64,000 bases of DNA from Aporrectodea caliginosa (taxonomy: Eukaryota; Annelida; Clitellata; Crassiclitellata; Lumbricidae). Below the pieces are notes generated by a model that saw nothing but the letters and a program-made list of their open reading frames with translations, was not told where the DNA came from and did not search any database. The stretch lies in contig JACEVL010000463.1 in the NCBI GenBank assembly GCA_020284085.1, positions 466,001 through 530,000 on the forward strand. The letters run 5' to 3'. Below are positions 22,041 to 33,150 of the stretch, piece by piece. The position numbers and the translations under genes were made by a program. Position 1 is the stretch's first letter; each line of letters opens with the position of its first letter.

Positions 22041-22102
22041 CGATAATAGTTTAATGGTGCGGAAAGCAAGAAGCAGACAATATGGAAGCTGCAATATCAA
22101 AT

Positions 22103-22142
22103 GTATAGCTTACAATGTAGGCATTATAAAGGTGTCTAATTT
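22103..22142 (+). promoter_or_regulatory. Module facing class A module at 22503
   Basis: TGTATAGCTTACAATG then AAAGGTGT (22128-22135), CTAATTTTGATTC. The TATAGCTTA...ATTATAAAGGTGTC form is that of the right-hand module of class A units. Confidence 0.65.
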
Positions 22143-22503
22143 TGATTCTGAGCTATACCGCTACCAAATCTCTTTTGTACTGTCTGCACCGTTTTGTCCT
22201 TTTTCCAGTAACGACAGCATACCGGGTTATATCGCAGGGACTGTTTCGGGCTTTCATGCAGCCTGCTAAATGACCATCTTATGATGCCTTATTTTGCAAC
22301 TACTTGATGACCATTGTAATCGATCGGGTCCTACTATTCCCAGGTCGTGTGACTTTTCTTGAATAGTGCTTAGCTGGTATGCACTTTAAAATGCAAATTA
22401 TAATACGCGGTCATTGAAAAAGCATTTGCGCAAAATAATTGTTGACTTATCAGAGTAATTATAAGTTCACATTCAGCTGAATTAAACACCTTTAAAACGC
22501 TTC
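22128..22503 (-). repeat. Class A convergent unit, inverted copy
   Basis: Bounded by AAAGGTGT (22128-22135) and ACACCTTT (22496-22503). The interior read on minus has TTTAATTCAGCTGAATGTGAA, TCTGATAAGTCAACA, GTGCATACCAGCTAAGCACT and CCTGGGAATAGTAGGACCCG, matching other A units. No reading frame is shared. Confidence 0.65.
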
Positions 22504-22532
22504 TCAACAATTTTATATAAATCGACTCTCGT
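22496..22532 (-). promoter_or_regulatory. Class A module, reverse
   Basis: Minus: TTTATATAAA (22522-22531), AATTGTTGAGAAGCGTTTT, AAAGGTGT. The upstream ATTGAACGAGAGTCG matches the upstream element at 49665 and 62955. Confidence 0.65.
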
Positions 22533-23181
22533 TCAATATGTCAAATTATTATTTAATATGTCAAACTATTATTCAACTTTGGTTCTTCAGTATTATAATT
22601 ATATTACAAATGGTTTGGTTTGGTTGCTATATCGGAGTGGCAGATGTGTTGTATAATAATATTGCAGTACTGTGTTGCAATGCTGTTTGCTGAAATATCC
22701 ATGGACGACTTATTTTCGACTGTTGATTTTTGTTTAAAATATGTTATGTCATAATAATAAGAACCCGATGTTAGAAAATTATAAACATTACTTATTGGTT
22801 AATGATTATTCATATTACAATATTACTATCATTCAATTTTAGTTCTTTAATATTGCATAATGGTATGGCTTGGTTAATGTACATGAACAGTTTAAAGGAA
22901 TACCTTAATCAATTATAATACATGTATGCTTTGTTAGTTAATGAAATTTGTCAGGACATAATGATCACGGACAATATGAGATGAAATACTTTATGCTGCA
23001 AAATATTGAATATTAGTGAAATTGTAAAGCTCTGTTTCAACACCTTTAATGGTGTTGTTCGGATGCTATAAGTTTCTTGTTCTGATTGTATTGTATATTT
23101 TCTGTATTGTCGTCAACGGCCTTTGATGTCATAAGACGACGTTAAACTACGGACAAATAAATATGTCAATTTTTTTCCATC
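22533..23181. other. AT-rich spacer
   Basis: No gene is seen. It holds an isolated ACACCTTT at 23040-23047, and GTCGTCAACGGCCTTTGATG, GACGTTAAAC near 23110 (dispersed core, minus). Confidence 0.45.
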
Positions 23182-23185
23182 TTAA

Positions 23186-24150
23186 CCCTAGGGCTACCAA
23201 GCTTTTTTTTGTAACACTAGCTACCAAGGGGGGGGGTGGTTACCACCCCCCCCTGGATTTCGTGTTTGGTTTCACATATCATAACTTGTAATATAGCAAT
23301 GGATTCAGCATTCATTTCTGCACAGAATGGTATATTTAGTTGTACATTATGTGAATGCACCTCGAAATTACATCACTTTTAACAATGGAACCCATTAATT
23401 AGCAATATTTTATATTATTGCGTACATTTTGTACTTTTTGATAAACAAATATAAGATTATGTGTGTTTTGAAACTAATCTATGTATAAAAGATACACACA
23501 ATCATCCCTACACATGTTTATATAGTATAAATGTACATTCATACATATATATCCATACATATATATCGGTTTACGTTGTAATGCTGTATTCATTCATTTT
23601 CACACAGATTACGCGTATTATTATTTATTTTGATCACTTCCGGTATTCAAGAGACAAAGATGTAGGTATGCAAATGAAGCCCTTCATTCCCGCTAAAGAA
23701 TGGTATCTTTGTTTCTCTTCCAGGAAGACAAATGAATACGCTACAGACAAAAACTAAGGGGAGTGCTTCCATTCAGCCATTTTTCACGCATATTACGCGT
23801 ATTATTATTTATTTTGAGCACTTCCGGTTGTCTCAGGTCAACTCAGTGACCATAGAAATGTAGCCCCGCATTCCCTCTATAGAATGGTATAATTTGTGTC
23901 TCTTAATATTAAATGACGGATAAGATATAGTCGAAAATCTAGGGGGTGGTATCCCCCCTGATGCCTCGGGTATATTGGGTATAACTTTTGAACGGTGTGA
24001 GATATCATCTCACATTTTACCTCAAAACGTGTGTAAATGAACCCCCTACAGCTACCTAAAAGGTCAAATTTTTATTCCATACGGAAAAAGTTTGAGATGA
24101 AAAAAACTTAGGGAGGGTGGCAACCACCCCCCCCCTTGGTAGCCCGAGGG
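23186..24150. mobile_element. piggyBac-type MITE, family 1, copy 2
   Basis: TTAA at 23182-23185 and 24151-24154. Ends CCCTAGGGCTACCAAG and CTTGGTAGCCCGAGGG, with GGTGGTTACCACC inside the left end and GGTGGCAACCACC inside the right. An internal ATTACGCGTATTATTATTTA motif occurs twice (near 23610 and 23790). No transposase. Lies opposite in orientation to copy 1. Confidence 0.85.
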
Positions 24151-24339
24151 TTAATGCCAAACAAGTATCATCGACATTATTATCTGAATTATATTATGCT
24201 GATTAACCATAAATATTAATGACATTGTAAAGTATTGTCTTGACGGCTTTAAATGGTGTTTCTCGGACTCTATAAAACCTTTGTTTTCAACTGCTTGGTA
24301 TATAATTTTGAATTGTCGTCAAGAAGAGCTGAAATATGC

Positions 24340-24410
24340 CAACAAATCTTTGTCGGCGGTAACGGCCTATGTTGTCATAAGCTGCCGTTAAACTGAGGAT
24401 CCAATCCAAA
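24340..24410 (-). repeat. Dispersed GACATCTTA core with LINE-tail-like end
   Basis: AAGAGCTGAAATATGCCAAC is followed by TTTGTCGGCGGTAACGGCCT and CATAAGCTGCCGTTAAAC. The first part resembles the AAGAGCTGATATAGCC tail unit of the 55 kb LINE. Confidence 0.55.
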
Positions 24411-24549
24411 CCTATGGTCTGCAATGATATAGCATCGTTAAACAGTAACTAATTAACGATCAACGGAGCCTTTCAGCAATCATACAGAGTAGCTTATGGG
24501 TAACGTTAACGTTAACGGCCAAGTCAGTCACAAGATGTCGCTACACAAT

Positions 24550-24670
24550 TGACACTTAGTTAGTGGGTGCTTAACGACACTATGACAATAAAGATGATTA
24601 ACGTCGCACTCCTCCTTTCTCCAGGCTTTGGACTGGCACTGTCACATGTAGGGTAGTGAGGTAGTTAGAT
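24550..24670 (+). repeat. Dispersed repeat R1
   Basis: GCTTAACGACACTATGACAA, AACGTCGCACTCCTCC, TTGGACTGGCACTGTCAC. Confidence 0.65.
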
Positions 24671-25071
24671 TGACATCTCAGTGGAGGAATCTTGGACCGA
24701 TGGGGGAAGGAACCTGAGTCATAGTCGTTGACCTACATGCACATTAGTTTCAAATCAAATTGCTGGTATTGTCGCCAAATACCTACTACATGTAGCTACG
24801 CCGCTCAATATAATGTCAAGTATGATTTTACCCACCATATAGGCCTGTACTTGGCTGAGTAACTGTAATATGTGACTGTTCTTATGCATAGTTTTTACCT
24901 CCTCCTTCATCCAGTCTTGGGACACTTTTTCCAAGCAGTCCTTTTAGTGTTTAACAATATCTTACGCCTGTTAAGGCCTTTTACCTTCGCTCTTAATATT
25001 TGTGAATCCACTGCTGAGACAAATATTCGTGTATCCACTGCTGAGACAAGCCACTGAAGGCGAATTGGCTA

Positions 25072-25112
25072 TTATAGATGATAGAAGAAACATTTTAAAG
25101 GTGTCTAATTGA
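25072..25112 (+). promoter_or_regulatory. Class A module, left
   Basis: ATTATAGATG (25072-25081), AAAGGTGT (25097-25104), CTAATTGAGCAGAGAGTAAG. Dispersed core TTTAACAATATCTTACGCC lies ~125 bp upstream. Confidence 0.65.
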
Positions 25113-25496
25113 GCAGAGAGTAAGCGTAATATTATTCTGATCAGTCAGCCATTTTAAAATGCTCGTTATCAATTTATAACACGTCATTTTTGCCAATTAA
25201 AATTTGTAAGCGAGTATTTAGTAACAAAGCAATTGTCAAGAAAAGTCATCAGATATGCCCCTGAACTGACAATAATTATAGCTGACGACAGTTGCGAAAT
25301 CCGGCATCAAGCGAATGTCATTTCTCAAGTTGCTTGGAAGCCATTATCCAGTCGCTTTGATGAGGTATGGAAGGTGTGGACGCGTCTACACTGGCTGCAA
25401 AAAACGACAAAAGCTATGCGGCCGTAAATGCATTCTAAAGAGAGCAGGAAAGAGATTTTTAGTGAAAATATCGCTGTAACTAAATTAGACACCTTT
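25097..25496. repeat. Class A convergent unit
   Basis: AAAGGTGTCTAATT on the left and AATTAGACACCTTT on the right are exact inverses 400 bp apart, each preceded outward by a TATA-like sequence. Transcripts from both would be complementary over the whole unit. The frame 25233-25427 is not conserved in the other A units. Confidence 0.7.
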
Positions 25497-25522
25497 ATAA
25501 TGGATACACGTTAAGCTATAGA
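25485..25522 (-). promoter_or_regulatory. Class A module, right
   Basis: Minus: CTATAGCTTAACGTGTATCC, then AAAGGTGTCTAATTTAGTT. Faces the module at 25097. Confidence 0.65.
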
Positions 25523-25849
25523 TTTGTAGCTTTTAATAGTCTTGTATTCGATTGTTCTGATACAATATTATCGTTAGCACGTGTAGAGATTTGTACGTCA
25601 GTGACTCAATTATTGCGATTGAACTGGTTTTTTTAAACTTAATAATACGTAATAAAATGAAAGAGTGTGTGTGTGTGTTCGCCAACACACAAATCTGCGG
25701 GTCGACGATTTAAAACTCTTTTCATTGAATAACCTGAATTTAAAGAACTACGATGCAACAAAACACAAAACACCTAGCATTTCTGCGGTCTGCCTGTATT
25801 GAAACAAAGTATAATTTCTTCCAGTCTACTGCTCAGTTACCAGTGTTTA

Positions 25850-26010
25850 GCGACATCTTACGGCAGCCAAGGCAGCTGACGTCGACCTTACTTCGCCCAC
25901 AATTGCCAAGCATATGAAACGACCATTATGCTGCCTTCCGATGGATGGATCCGCAGTTGAACGACATCTTATGACAACAGAGGCCGTTGACGTCGGAAGA
26001 AATCATTTTG
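25850..26010 (+). repeat. Two dispersed GACATCTTA cores
   Basis: GTTTAGCGACATCTTACGG with GACGTCGACCTTAC, and GTTGAACGACATCTTATGAC with GGCCGTTGACGTCG. A third (TTTAGCGACATCTTGTGG) is at 26139. Confidence 0.65.
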
Positions 26011-26244
26011 AACGGTTCTCACCGTTCGTATGGCATAATACAGCTATGCGTCATAGTTCATAGTAATGTCTTTCTTTGTCCAGGCTTGTGTGCGTAGCAT
26101 AAAATTGAAAAATATTGAAGACGTTTAATTGAATTGTTTAGCGACATCTTGTGGCAGCCGGGATATTGTGGACTTGATTTCATATAGCACCGGTGTTTAA
26201 GCTTTTCTGTTGCACTGAGAAAGTTCGAATATTTTGTTGATTAG

Positions 26245-26355
26245 TTATTGTTTAACGACACTGTGTGATAACAAAGATTATTAGCGTCACCCTCCTTCTT
26301 TCAACAGGCTTGTGACTGGCAGTGCCAGAGTATGAGCAGTGGCGGAGTTTTTCGA
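26245..26355 (+). repeat. Dispersed repeat R1
   Basis: GTTTAACGACACTGTGTGAT, TTAGCGTCACCCTCC, GTGACTGGCAGTGCCAGAGT, GCAGTGGCGGAGTT. Confidence 0.75.
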
Positions 26356-26462
26356 AGATTTACATTCAAATGTAATTCGAAGATTTGCGTTTACACTCTA
26401 TCGTCGACAGCAATTTGCTTTAAAACGGGGAGAGATACCATTATAATATTGACGCCATTGGC

Positions 26463-26520
26463 TTATATATAGCTTAACATAAACAATTTTAAAGGTGTCT
26501 ATTGACCAGTGTTTCGTGTG
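26463..26520 (+). promoter_or_regulatory. Class G module
   Basis: TTATATATAG (26463-26472), AAAGGTGT (26491-26498), CTATTGACCAGTGTTTCGTG. The downstream GTGGTAGCAAAGAGCG resembles class D (GTAGTGGTATAGAGCG at 54420). Confidence 0.65.
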
Positions 26521-27890
26521 GTAGCAAAGAGCGTTTAACGATTTTATGCGACTTTGTCGTCAACCTATGTTTTAACTAAAACAAGAACTAATATGAGGAC
26601 CATTCGAGTTGAGTGTTTGTGTTAGTTTTCTAATGATTTGTACTAAGTATACAAAAGCGCAGGATCTGCGGTCGACACTTAAACCAGAATGTAAGAGATA
26701 GGATGACTTAAACTGAGTTTACTAAGCAATTACCACGACATCTACCGGGAAAATCTCTATGCTACGACATAATCATCTCAATGTTTCGAGAAGTATAGGC
26801 CTAATGCGAACCAGCTACTAATAAACTCTGTTCCCTTGTATAATATGCGTTAACCCATTGCCTTCTAGATATTGACAGGCCTTAATGCTAATATTTTGGA
26901 GTATGATGCTGTACTTACAGCTTGTCCTTCTTCATTTTACTGCAAGCGTGTCCACTGTCCACCCATAAGGCATTTCGATTTATTTTTGAATTTCTTTGCC
27001 TGAAACTTCGAATATCGTTGCAAATTTGATGATAAATAGGGTGAGTTTTAACCACGTTACACATTCTTATTATTTGTTAGAACTTATTGATGACTGAAGT
27101 TCTAACCCTTTTGATTTTATCGTCGTGGTCGATCACCCTTTAAATCGGGTTACACTAAAATCCGTTTGTCTGGCTTTCAAAGGATTTAATATTACCGACT
27201 TTGGAGAATGCCTCGCCGTTGGTGTATAAAGGATGTAGTTCTAAATAACCACGCAAGAACGAGAAATCAGATGATACTTCAACGCTCAGCATACTCAGTT
27301 AGTGCAAAGGAAATGATGAAGAGCTACAATATTATTCGTTCCGTGATCTCTGTTACCGGGTGGATTAAAACGTTATAATTATAATAGAAAGTTAACGTTA
27401 CGGGTCTCTGTGATCGGAGTTCTTTATACGTAGTAATCAGACGAATATAATGCAGGAGATGCCGTCATCTCCTAATTTTTTTTTTATAATAATTTTTATA
27501 AATTTAGTTCGATCGTGAAACGTATTAAAAATAGTTTAATCGGTTTGAACTTGGAACATATCAATATCTTGATATTATCAAGATATTCTGCCTGATTCTT
27601 TCACCGTGGATTTACGGATCTTTATGGATGTTTATTGATTCTTAAAGCGATCTGCCGTTGGGGAAATAATAAATCGGTCGTAAATTCGTGTGTAGAGAGC
27701 TCCTGCATGGTGTTGACCGTCATCGCTCTTCCTGCAATCCAACCTATTGCCGCTTCATCGAGATTCAATTCTTCGTTGGTCTAAGAGAAATGTTAAATAA
27801 TTAATTTTGAATGTGTTATAATTATGGCACATTGTTTAGGATGAAACACGATACCGCATGTCGTCTTATGCACATCACAGGCGCCGTGTT
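26521..27890. other. Longest stretch with no recognised element
   Basis: About 1.4 kb of AT-rich sequence. I saw no open frame with a motif, no repeat partner in the window and no module. A TTAACCCATTGCC at 26852 resembles a piggyBac-type end but has no inverted partner. Confidence 0.4.
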
Positions 27891-27932
27891 TGGCATTTAA
27901 AGAAGATGTTTATCGGTTTTAAAAGGTGTGTT
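27891..27932 (+). promoter_or_regulatory. Class C module
   Basis: CATTTAAAGAAG then AAAGGTGT (27922-27929), GTTAGGTGCAACTATTTATG. Confidence 0.55.
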
Positions 27933-28790
27933 AGGTGCAACTATTTATGCCCATGGGACTGTGAGTGTTTTGAAGCGACTGCAAATCTTAGATTAGTTCT
28001 GCGTGTAGTTTGCAGAACAGATGAAGAGGAACAGATCAAATTTCATATGACATCTATTTCACGCAGCGATCAAAACCCACCTCTATCCTTTGTGTATGTA
28101 CTTGAAGTTTCCTTTGAGAACAAAACAAGAATAAAGTATTACGTCAGCTAACATTTCGACTACACCACAAAATTAATAACCCAGGTATACAGTCCGTGGA
28201 TATATTTGTGGCGAACAGACTACAAGATTTTATATTAACCAACTAATGAAAACGCCACAAAAGTTCCGCATACGTCTACGATATCGCTAAAGTACGGTTA
28301 AACGATTGGATCCAAGAGGCTGATCAACAGTTAAGCCTAACAAATAAATTTTGCAATTCTTAAAATTATAAACCGATTTGCATAAAATTGTGACGTTTAG
28401 GCTGTTTATTTGTTTCTTATATGTTTTTGATTTATTCTATTAATTCAATTAGGTAACGGAGACTATCAATTTTACATCTCTCTTGTTCCTTAATTAATTT
28501 CCCCTACGATGCCGTCCGTTAATCAAAGAGAAGCGTTAGCCTCGGCTTAAGACCAATTGTAGCTTAATTTGAAGGCGCTAATAAATTATGTAAATTATAT
28601 CACGCAATATTATAGTAGGTGAATAGTACGGAGAGCAGATAGCTTCGCGCAAGCCACATTATAGGACGCAGACATCGCAAAATGGTTGAATAAACGCTGT
28701 CGCACTGCGTTCCATAAGAACGGCGAGCCTGCGTTGGACGTGCAAAGATCCGCAGAAACTTGGTATCGTTCGGTTAGTCCTAGAAGCAGT
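27922..28790 (+). repeat. C unit, third copy
   Basis: GACTGCAAATCTTAGATTAG, GAACAGATCAAATTTCATAT, then ATTCTATTAATTCAATTAG, AAAGAGAAGCGTTAGCC and AGGACGCAGACATCGCAAAA. A 97-codon frame spans the module (27858-28151) and contains KRCVRCNYLC. The matching codons in the 14 kb copy (KRCARCANLC) reach a stop after 24 residues. Confidence 0.55.
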
Positions 28791-28857
28791 ACATGAACTT
28801 TACATCCGTGTCCAGGGCAAACAACACGTTGTATAAATTAGATCTCTATTAATTATG

Positions 28858-28905
28858 ATAATTAGATACCCTTAAAACGTTTTACACGGTGCTATATATA
28901 CATAG
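28858..28905 (-). promoter_or_regulatory. Diverged module, reverse
   Basis: Minus: TATATATAGCACCGTG, then TTTTAAGGGTATCTAATTAT. The heptamer is altered to AAGGGTAT but the TATA spacing is kept. Confidence 0.4.
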
Positions 28906-28934
28906 CAAGTTAAGACGAATGTTATGATTGAAGT

Positions 28935-29465
28935 TAGCCAAAAGGTCGTTGAAAATGTTCGTAAACGAAAATAAAATGATTTCGTTAACGATAACTATAA
29001 CTATAACTAAAAATATCATTAACTATAACTATAACTATAACTATAACAAAAATAACAATAACGAAAATTCATCTTTATTTTCGTTAATACAGATAATAAA
29101 ATTTGGAAGTCCAGTATGGACGATTCGACATAAATGAGAACGAAAAAACGCGATATTTTTATAATCCAATTTGTGAGTTACTTTGGAAACTCGTGTATTC
29201 ATGAAGCTGAATGCACCCATGCTTCAAAAAGGCTTTCAAAGCTCTGAGCAAATTGTGAAACAGCGTGTTAATACGCACAATTTTGCTTATAGCTTTAATT
29301 ATTGTAACTAAGTAGTAACTAAAATTAACTAAAATACAAATCCATTAACTATAACTATAACTAAAAATAATACTAGGCTAACTATAACTATAACTATGAC
29401 TAAAATTTAAACTAACTATAACTGTAACTATAACTAAAATAAAATCTGTAAGGAGAATCACACTG
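28935..29465 (+). mobile_element. AACTAT-rich element, left-truncated
   Basis: Many AACTATAACTAT runs with TCGTTAACGATAACTATAAC near the left end. It terminates GAGAATCACACTG (29453-29465), the inverse of the CAGTGTGATTC start of the copy at 38316. No coding. Confidence 0.6.
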
Positions 29466-30400
29466 TCCCAGACCAACTCCGTCGATAAAGAACAGTTTTC
29501 AAATTCTTGTAAAATGTGTATGCAGAGTCTCCAGCTAGAAGAACACGCAGATCTGAAGGGAGATTATCCCAGATGGTCGGACCAACCACTGAGAAGGCAC
29601 GAAGTTGCATGTTTAAAGTGCGCGCAAAGGGAACAGCAAGTTCGCCACGAGATGTAGAACGAAGATTTCTGCGGGCAGCCAAACCTGAGGTAGGCCAACA
29701 GAACTGGCGCATGTAGATTGGGGCGCTTCCTAACTGGCACCGCCAGACCCAGACCGAATTCCTAAATTGAATGCGCTGGGAAACAGGAAGCCAGTGTAGT
29801 ACGTCACGCATACAATGCGAGACATGGTCAAATATAGAGAAACCACCAACACGTCTAGCAGCTGCACGAAGCACGCGCTCAACCTGAGCAATGCACCCCA
29901 ATGGGAGGCCAGCATAGATGGTACTGCAGTAGTCAATCCTACTACAAACAAAAGCATGAACAACAGCAAGTGCAGCATTTGTTGAAAGTGAACGGGAAAT
30001 GACCTGCAATTGCCGCAACTGAAAAAAGCAAGCAAGGTATAAAAGATTTAGGTGTTCAGAGAAGGTAAGTTCCTGATCAAGAACAACCCCAAGCTTGCGG
30101 AGAGATGTCGAGAAAACAAAGTGAGGGAAGTCAGCAGATATGGCCTGATGATCTATTTTTTCAGCTGCTGCCCATTACCAAGCCATGTAAATTGCGTTTT
30201 GGAAGCTTTGAGGTACAGAGGATTGGATGACATCCAATTGCCAAGCGCCTCCATAGCCCGCTGTATTGTGGCTGCTGCTGTCAGAACATTAGAGGCCGGA
30301 CAATGCAGATAGGCCTGAATATCATCAGCGTATACAGCTGACTCAGAACACCAGAGGATGCCACGACAGTTACAATATCAGCAGTGTATAAAATGTACAG
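29456..30400 (-). mobile_element. CR1-like LINE ORF2 fragment (RT palm to C-terminus)
   Basis: On minus, the frame from about 30330 reads SAVYADDIQAYLHC, with the catalytic YADD of the reverse transcriptase. NWMSSNPLYLKASKTQF follows, then a stop near 30148 and a frame change. LGVVLDQELTFSEHLNLL, CSRIDYCSTIYAGLP, LHWLPVSQRIQFRNSV and GPTIWDNLPSDLR then run to 29458. This is the usual CR1-type order. The N-terminal RT and endonuclease are missing; it is inactive. It is cut on the left side by the AACTAT element. Confidence 0.85.
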
Positions 30401-30428
30401 CAATAGGCCGAGACATTTGGCTGAATGC

Positions 30429-32009
30429 CAGTGGCGGCGCTACGCGGCTACGGCAGGTCGCAGCAGGTCATTTGACCTGCTTATTTTGCTCCCGACCTGC
30501 TTAATGACCTGCTTAAAATTCTTTGGAATTTGTAATATCTTCTTTTCATTTCAAACATCAACATCTGTCCCATAGAATCTGAATCACAGAAATTGCAATA
30601 ATTAGATCTAAACGACATTTAAACGTTTATGTCTACAGAAACCTATGTTGTAAACTCTAAAATTGAATGATTATGTAGTCTTTGCCGTCGTTACGTCAAA
30701 ACTCAAGGACCTATTATTATAGAGTTTCGCATCGGCTATATTTGTTGGTTCAGAGACTGTTGGAAAGGATTGTTCTAGGTAACCTAGGCGTTTGGTTCTT
30801 TTTAGGAGTTTTCCAAGCACTCTTTATCGGAAGCCAGGGTGAGACCCCACCAGGATGGGGAGGCATATAGAAGTTTAGCAACAGTAGTGGCTTTGGTTAC
30901 ATTATTGATGAATGAGGAAGAAATGCCATGGGTTTTGAGTTTTCTGATCGCATAAAAGGAGGAGGAGCAAGTTGCTGTGAGGTGGCCTATATGGGCTGTG
31001 AGTTTAAGATAATCTTGAAGGATGACACTCAGTATTTTCAAAGTTTTAACTCGGGTAATACTTGGTAATGGAGGAGGAAGGTCAAATTGGTGTCGAGGGC
31101 AAAAAATTATCATTTTTTTAGATTTAGAGCTATTGGCAGAAGCCCAGGTAGAGATTAAATGCGGTTCAGATGGAATAGTATGAGCTTGAGAGGATCCAGT
31201 AAGGAGGTAAGTGTCAGCTGAAAATTTGAACATAAGATTAAGGGACTGAAAAGGGTGCAGGTCTGAACCAGTAATGGAGAAGTTGGTAGGTCCTAAGACA
31301 GAGCCTTGAACTATACTAGCAATGATTGGGAGGAGAGATGAAGAGTGACCTTTGAATATAGTGAGGTGTGAGCGTTCAAGATGATATTCAACTAGCCAGT
31401 TATAGATTTGGTCTGGGATATCAAGAGTGGAGATTTTGTCAAATAGGGCAGAATTTACGAATTGCATCAACGTTATAATTATACATTAGCAAAGAAATGA
31501 ATAAATAACAATGAGGTGCTGCAACATTGAAGATTTCTGGCGGAAAAACGTTAAGCAGAATCATATGACTGTTAGCCTAATGCCGACGTTAGTGTAGTTC
31601 TGAACGAAAATAATGCTAGCGAATTGCAGGAGTTAAATTATATTTCTGTAAATGTTGAAAACGTGGGTCATGCGACTCGTGCGTTTTATTAGCATACATG
31701 TTCATGATGTTCTGAGTAACTCATCAGTACTTCCAAATCTAGTAAAGTGACTAAAGTTTAACGTTTTAATGCTGAATTCTGTTAAATTTATTTGAATATT
31801 CTACAACACGTGGTGACGTGGGCTATAAGCGTTCAATAATAATTTTCTTCGTTATATATACATGTATATATATATATAACATATATATATATATATATAA
31901 GTTATGCTGCTTGATGCGTCAAACTCAAACATTAATTTCTTCGACCTGCTGAATAACTCCCATGACCCTGACGCGACCTGCTGAAATTGTATAGCTGGCG
32001 CCGCCACTG
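30429..32009. mobile_element. hAT-type element carrying a LINE RT fragment
   Basis: Begins CAGTGGCGGCGCTACG and ends GCTGGCGCCGCCACTG, flanked by a perfect 8-bp duplication CTGAATGC (30421-30428 and 32010-32017). Just inside the ends are GCAGGTC/GACCTGC motifs (several on the left; GACCTGCTGAA twice on the right). The 1581-bp body has no hAT transposase; about 670 bp of it is a reverse-transcriptase fragment. It inserted into sequence (GCTGAATGCAGCATCAC) belonging to a piggyBac-type MITE, seen uninterrupted in copy 1 at 15730. Confidence 0.88.
30802..31475 (-). pseudogene. LINE RT fragment inside the hAT-type element
   Basis: 222-codon open frame. FDKISTLDIPDQIYNWLVEY and VQGSVLGPTNF match RT blocks. 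The catalytic box reads FKFSADT instead of YADD, and ATTVAKLLYASPSWWG is the family C-terminal signature shared with 63820-63850. The altered active site and missing ends make it inactive as an RT. That the frame is still open across 222 codons is notable but may be chance or recent capture. Confidence 0.75.
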
Positions 32010-32627
32010 CTGAATGCAGCATCACAACGTAAGCCGACATTTCTACGTAAACGTTGGCCAACAGCTACAGATTTAGAACTTATATTGGCTTAAACTGATA
32101 CTGAAGATGAAGTGAGAACCCTGTTTGCAGGAAGCATTCGCCCAAAACCACGGGAGTCACTTGCAATAACTGCAAGGACCACCGACATATTTGACTGTCG
32201 TTTACAGTTATTAACGTAAACTCTTGTTTCATGTAGATTTAGCGTCATGCCTTCAGATTTCGCTGCAGCTAACACAGACTATGGACTAGTTTGTGGGCTA
32301 TTGTTACAAATTAAGCCTTAATTTATAATGTTCTTGGATTCATAGATCAGTTTAAAAACACACGAAATTTGATATTTATTTATCCAACAAGTACAATGTA
32401 CGCAACAACATAAAATGTCGCTAATTATTGATCGGTTCCGTTTTTAAAAATTATGTAATTTTTCGAGGTGCATTCACATAATTGACAACTAAATATACCC
32501 TTTTGTTCAGAAATTAATGCTGAATCAATTCTTGTATTACTTGATATGATATGTGAAACCAAACACGAAATCCGAGCACCACCACCTCTGGTAGCCGATG
32601 TCGCAAAAAACCTTGGTAGCCTGAAGG
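32010..32627 (-). mobile_element. piggyBac-type MITE, family 1, copy 3 (left end missing)
   Basis: The right end ...GGTAGCCTGAAGG is followed by TTAA (32628-32631). The interior (CAGCTACAGATTTAGAACTT, ATACTGAAGATGAAGTGAGA, GGAAGCATTCGC) matches copy 1 at 15780-15870. The left end is not seen beyond the hAT insertion. Confidence 0.75.
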
Positions 32628-32889
32628 TTAAGTATAAAAATAATATCATGACTTTAGATTCTTATTTCACTTTGTATTCTTTTAAGTGATTATTTATTAA
32701 TCTTCAGTTTAATGTCATATTGTGACAACATTTAACAATTATCATTACACTTAAAAAAATAACAATTTTTCACAAAAACAGCACACACCAAATGCTGAAT
32801 TCAGGTAATTTACAAAGTCGACCTTTTACCTGTAGACTGTTAAGATATCTAACACACTCGAACGCTAATCATGGATCCACAGTTTAACG

Positions 32890-33075
32890 GCAGCTTATGA
32901 CAACATAGGCCGTTGCCCCCGACAAAGATTAGTTTTTTGGCATATTACAGCTGTGCTATGACACAGTATACAGGGTCGGGTCAGACCTATTTAAAGGTTT
33001 CGAAACAGTCCTTTGAATTGTTTAACGACATCTTACGGCTGTTAAGCCATTTAGCTTCGATTTTAAAATGTTGGA
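32890..33075 (+). repeat. Dispersed cores with GGCATATTACAGCT
   Basis: AACGGCAGCTTATGACAACA, GCCCCCGACAAAGATTAG, TTGGCATATTACAGCTGTGC, then GTTTAACGACATCTTACGGC at 33018. Same series as 7000-7200. Confidence 0.6.
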
Positions 33076-33111
33076 TTCTATCTATCATGCAAACGATTGA
33101 GCGCGAATGAA

Positions 33112-33150
33112 TTTATATAGATTTCAGTATAAGCTTTTAAAGGTTTCTAA
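33112..33150 (+). promoter_or_regulatory. Class A module, left (AAAGGTTT)
   Basis: TTTATATAG (33112-33120), AAAGGTTT (33139-33146), CTAATTGAGCCGAGTATC. GATTGAGCGCGAATGAAT lies directly upstream. Confidence 0.6.

Noticed and set aside
22128..22503. Class A units as microRNA hairpins
   Set aside because: Only about 14 terminal bases are inverted repeats; the ~370-bp loop shows no further pairing by eye.
26852..26866. TTAACCC end of a piggyBac-type element
   Set aside because: No inverted partner with TTAA was found downstream or upstream.
29458..30035. Host protein genes at 29.5-30.0 kb
   Set aside because: The sequence carries LINE C-terminal motifs (LHWLPVSQRIQF, GPTIWDNLPSDLR) continuous with a YADD-bearing RT fragment.
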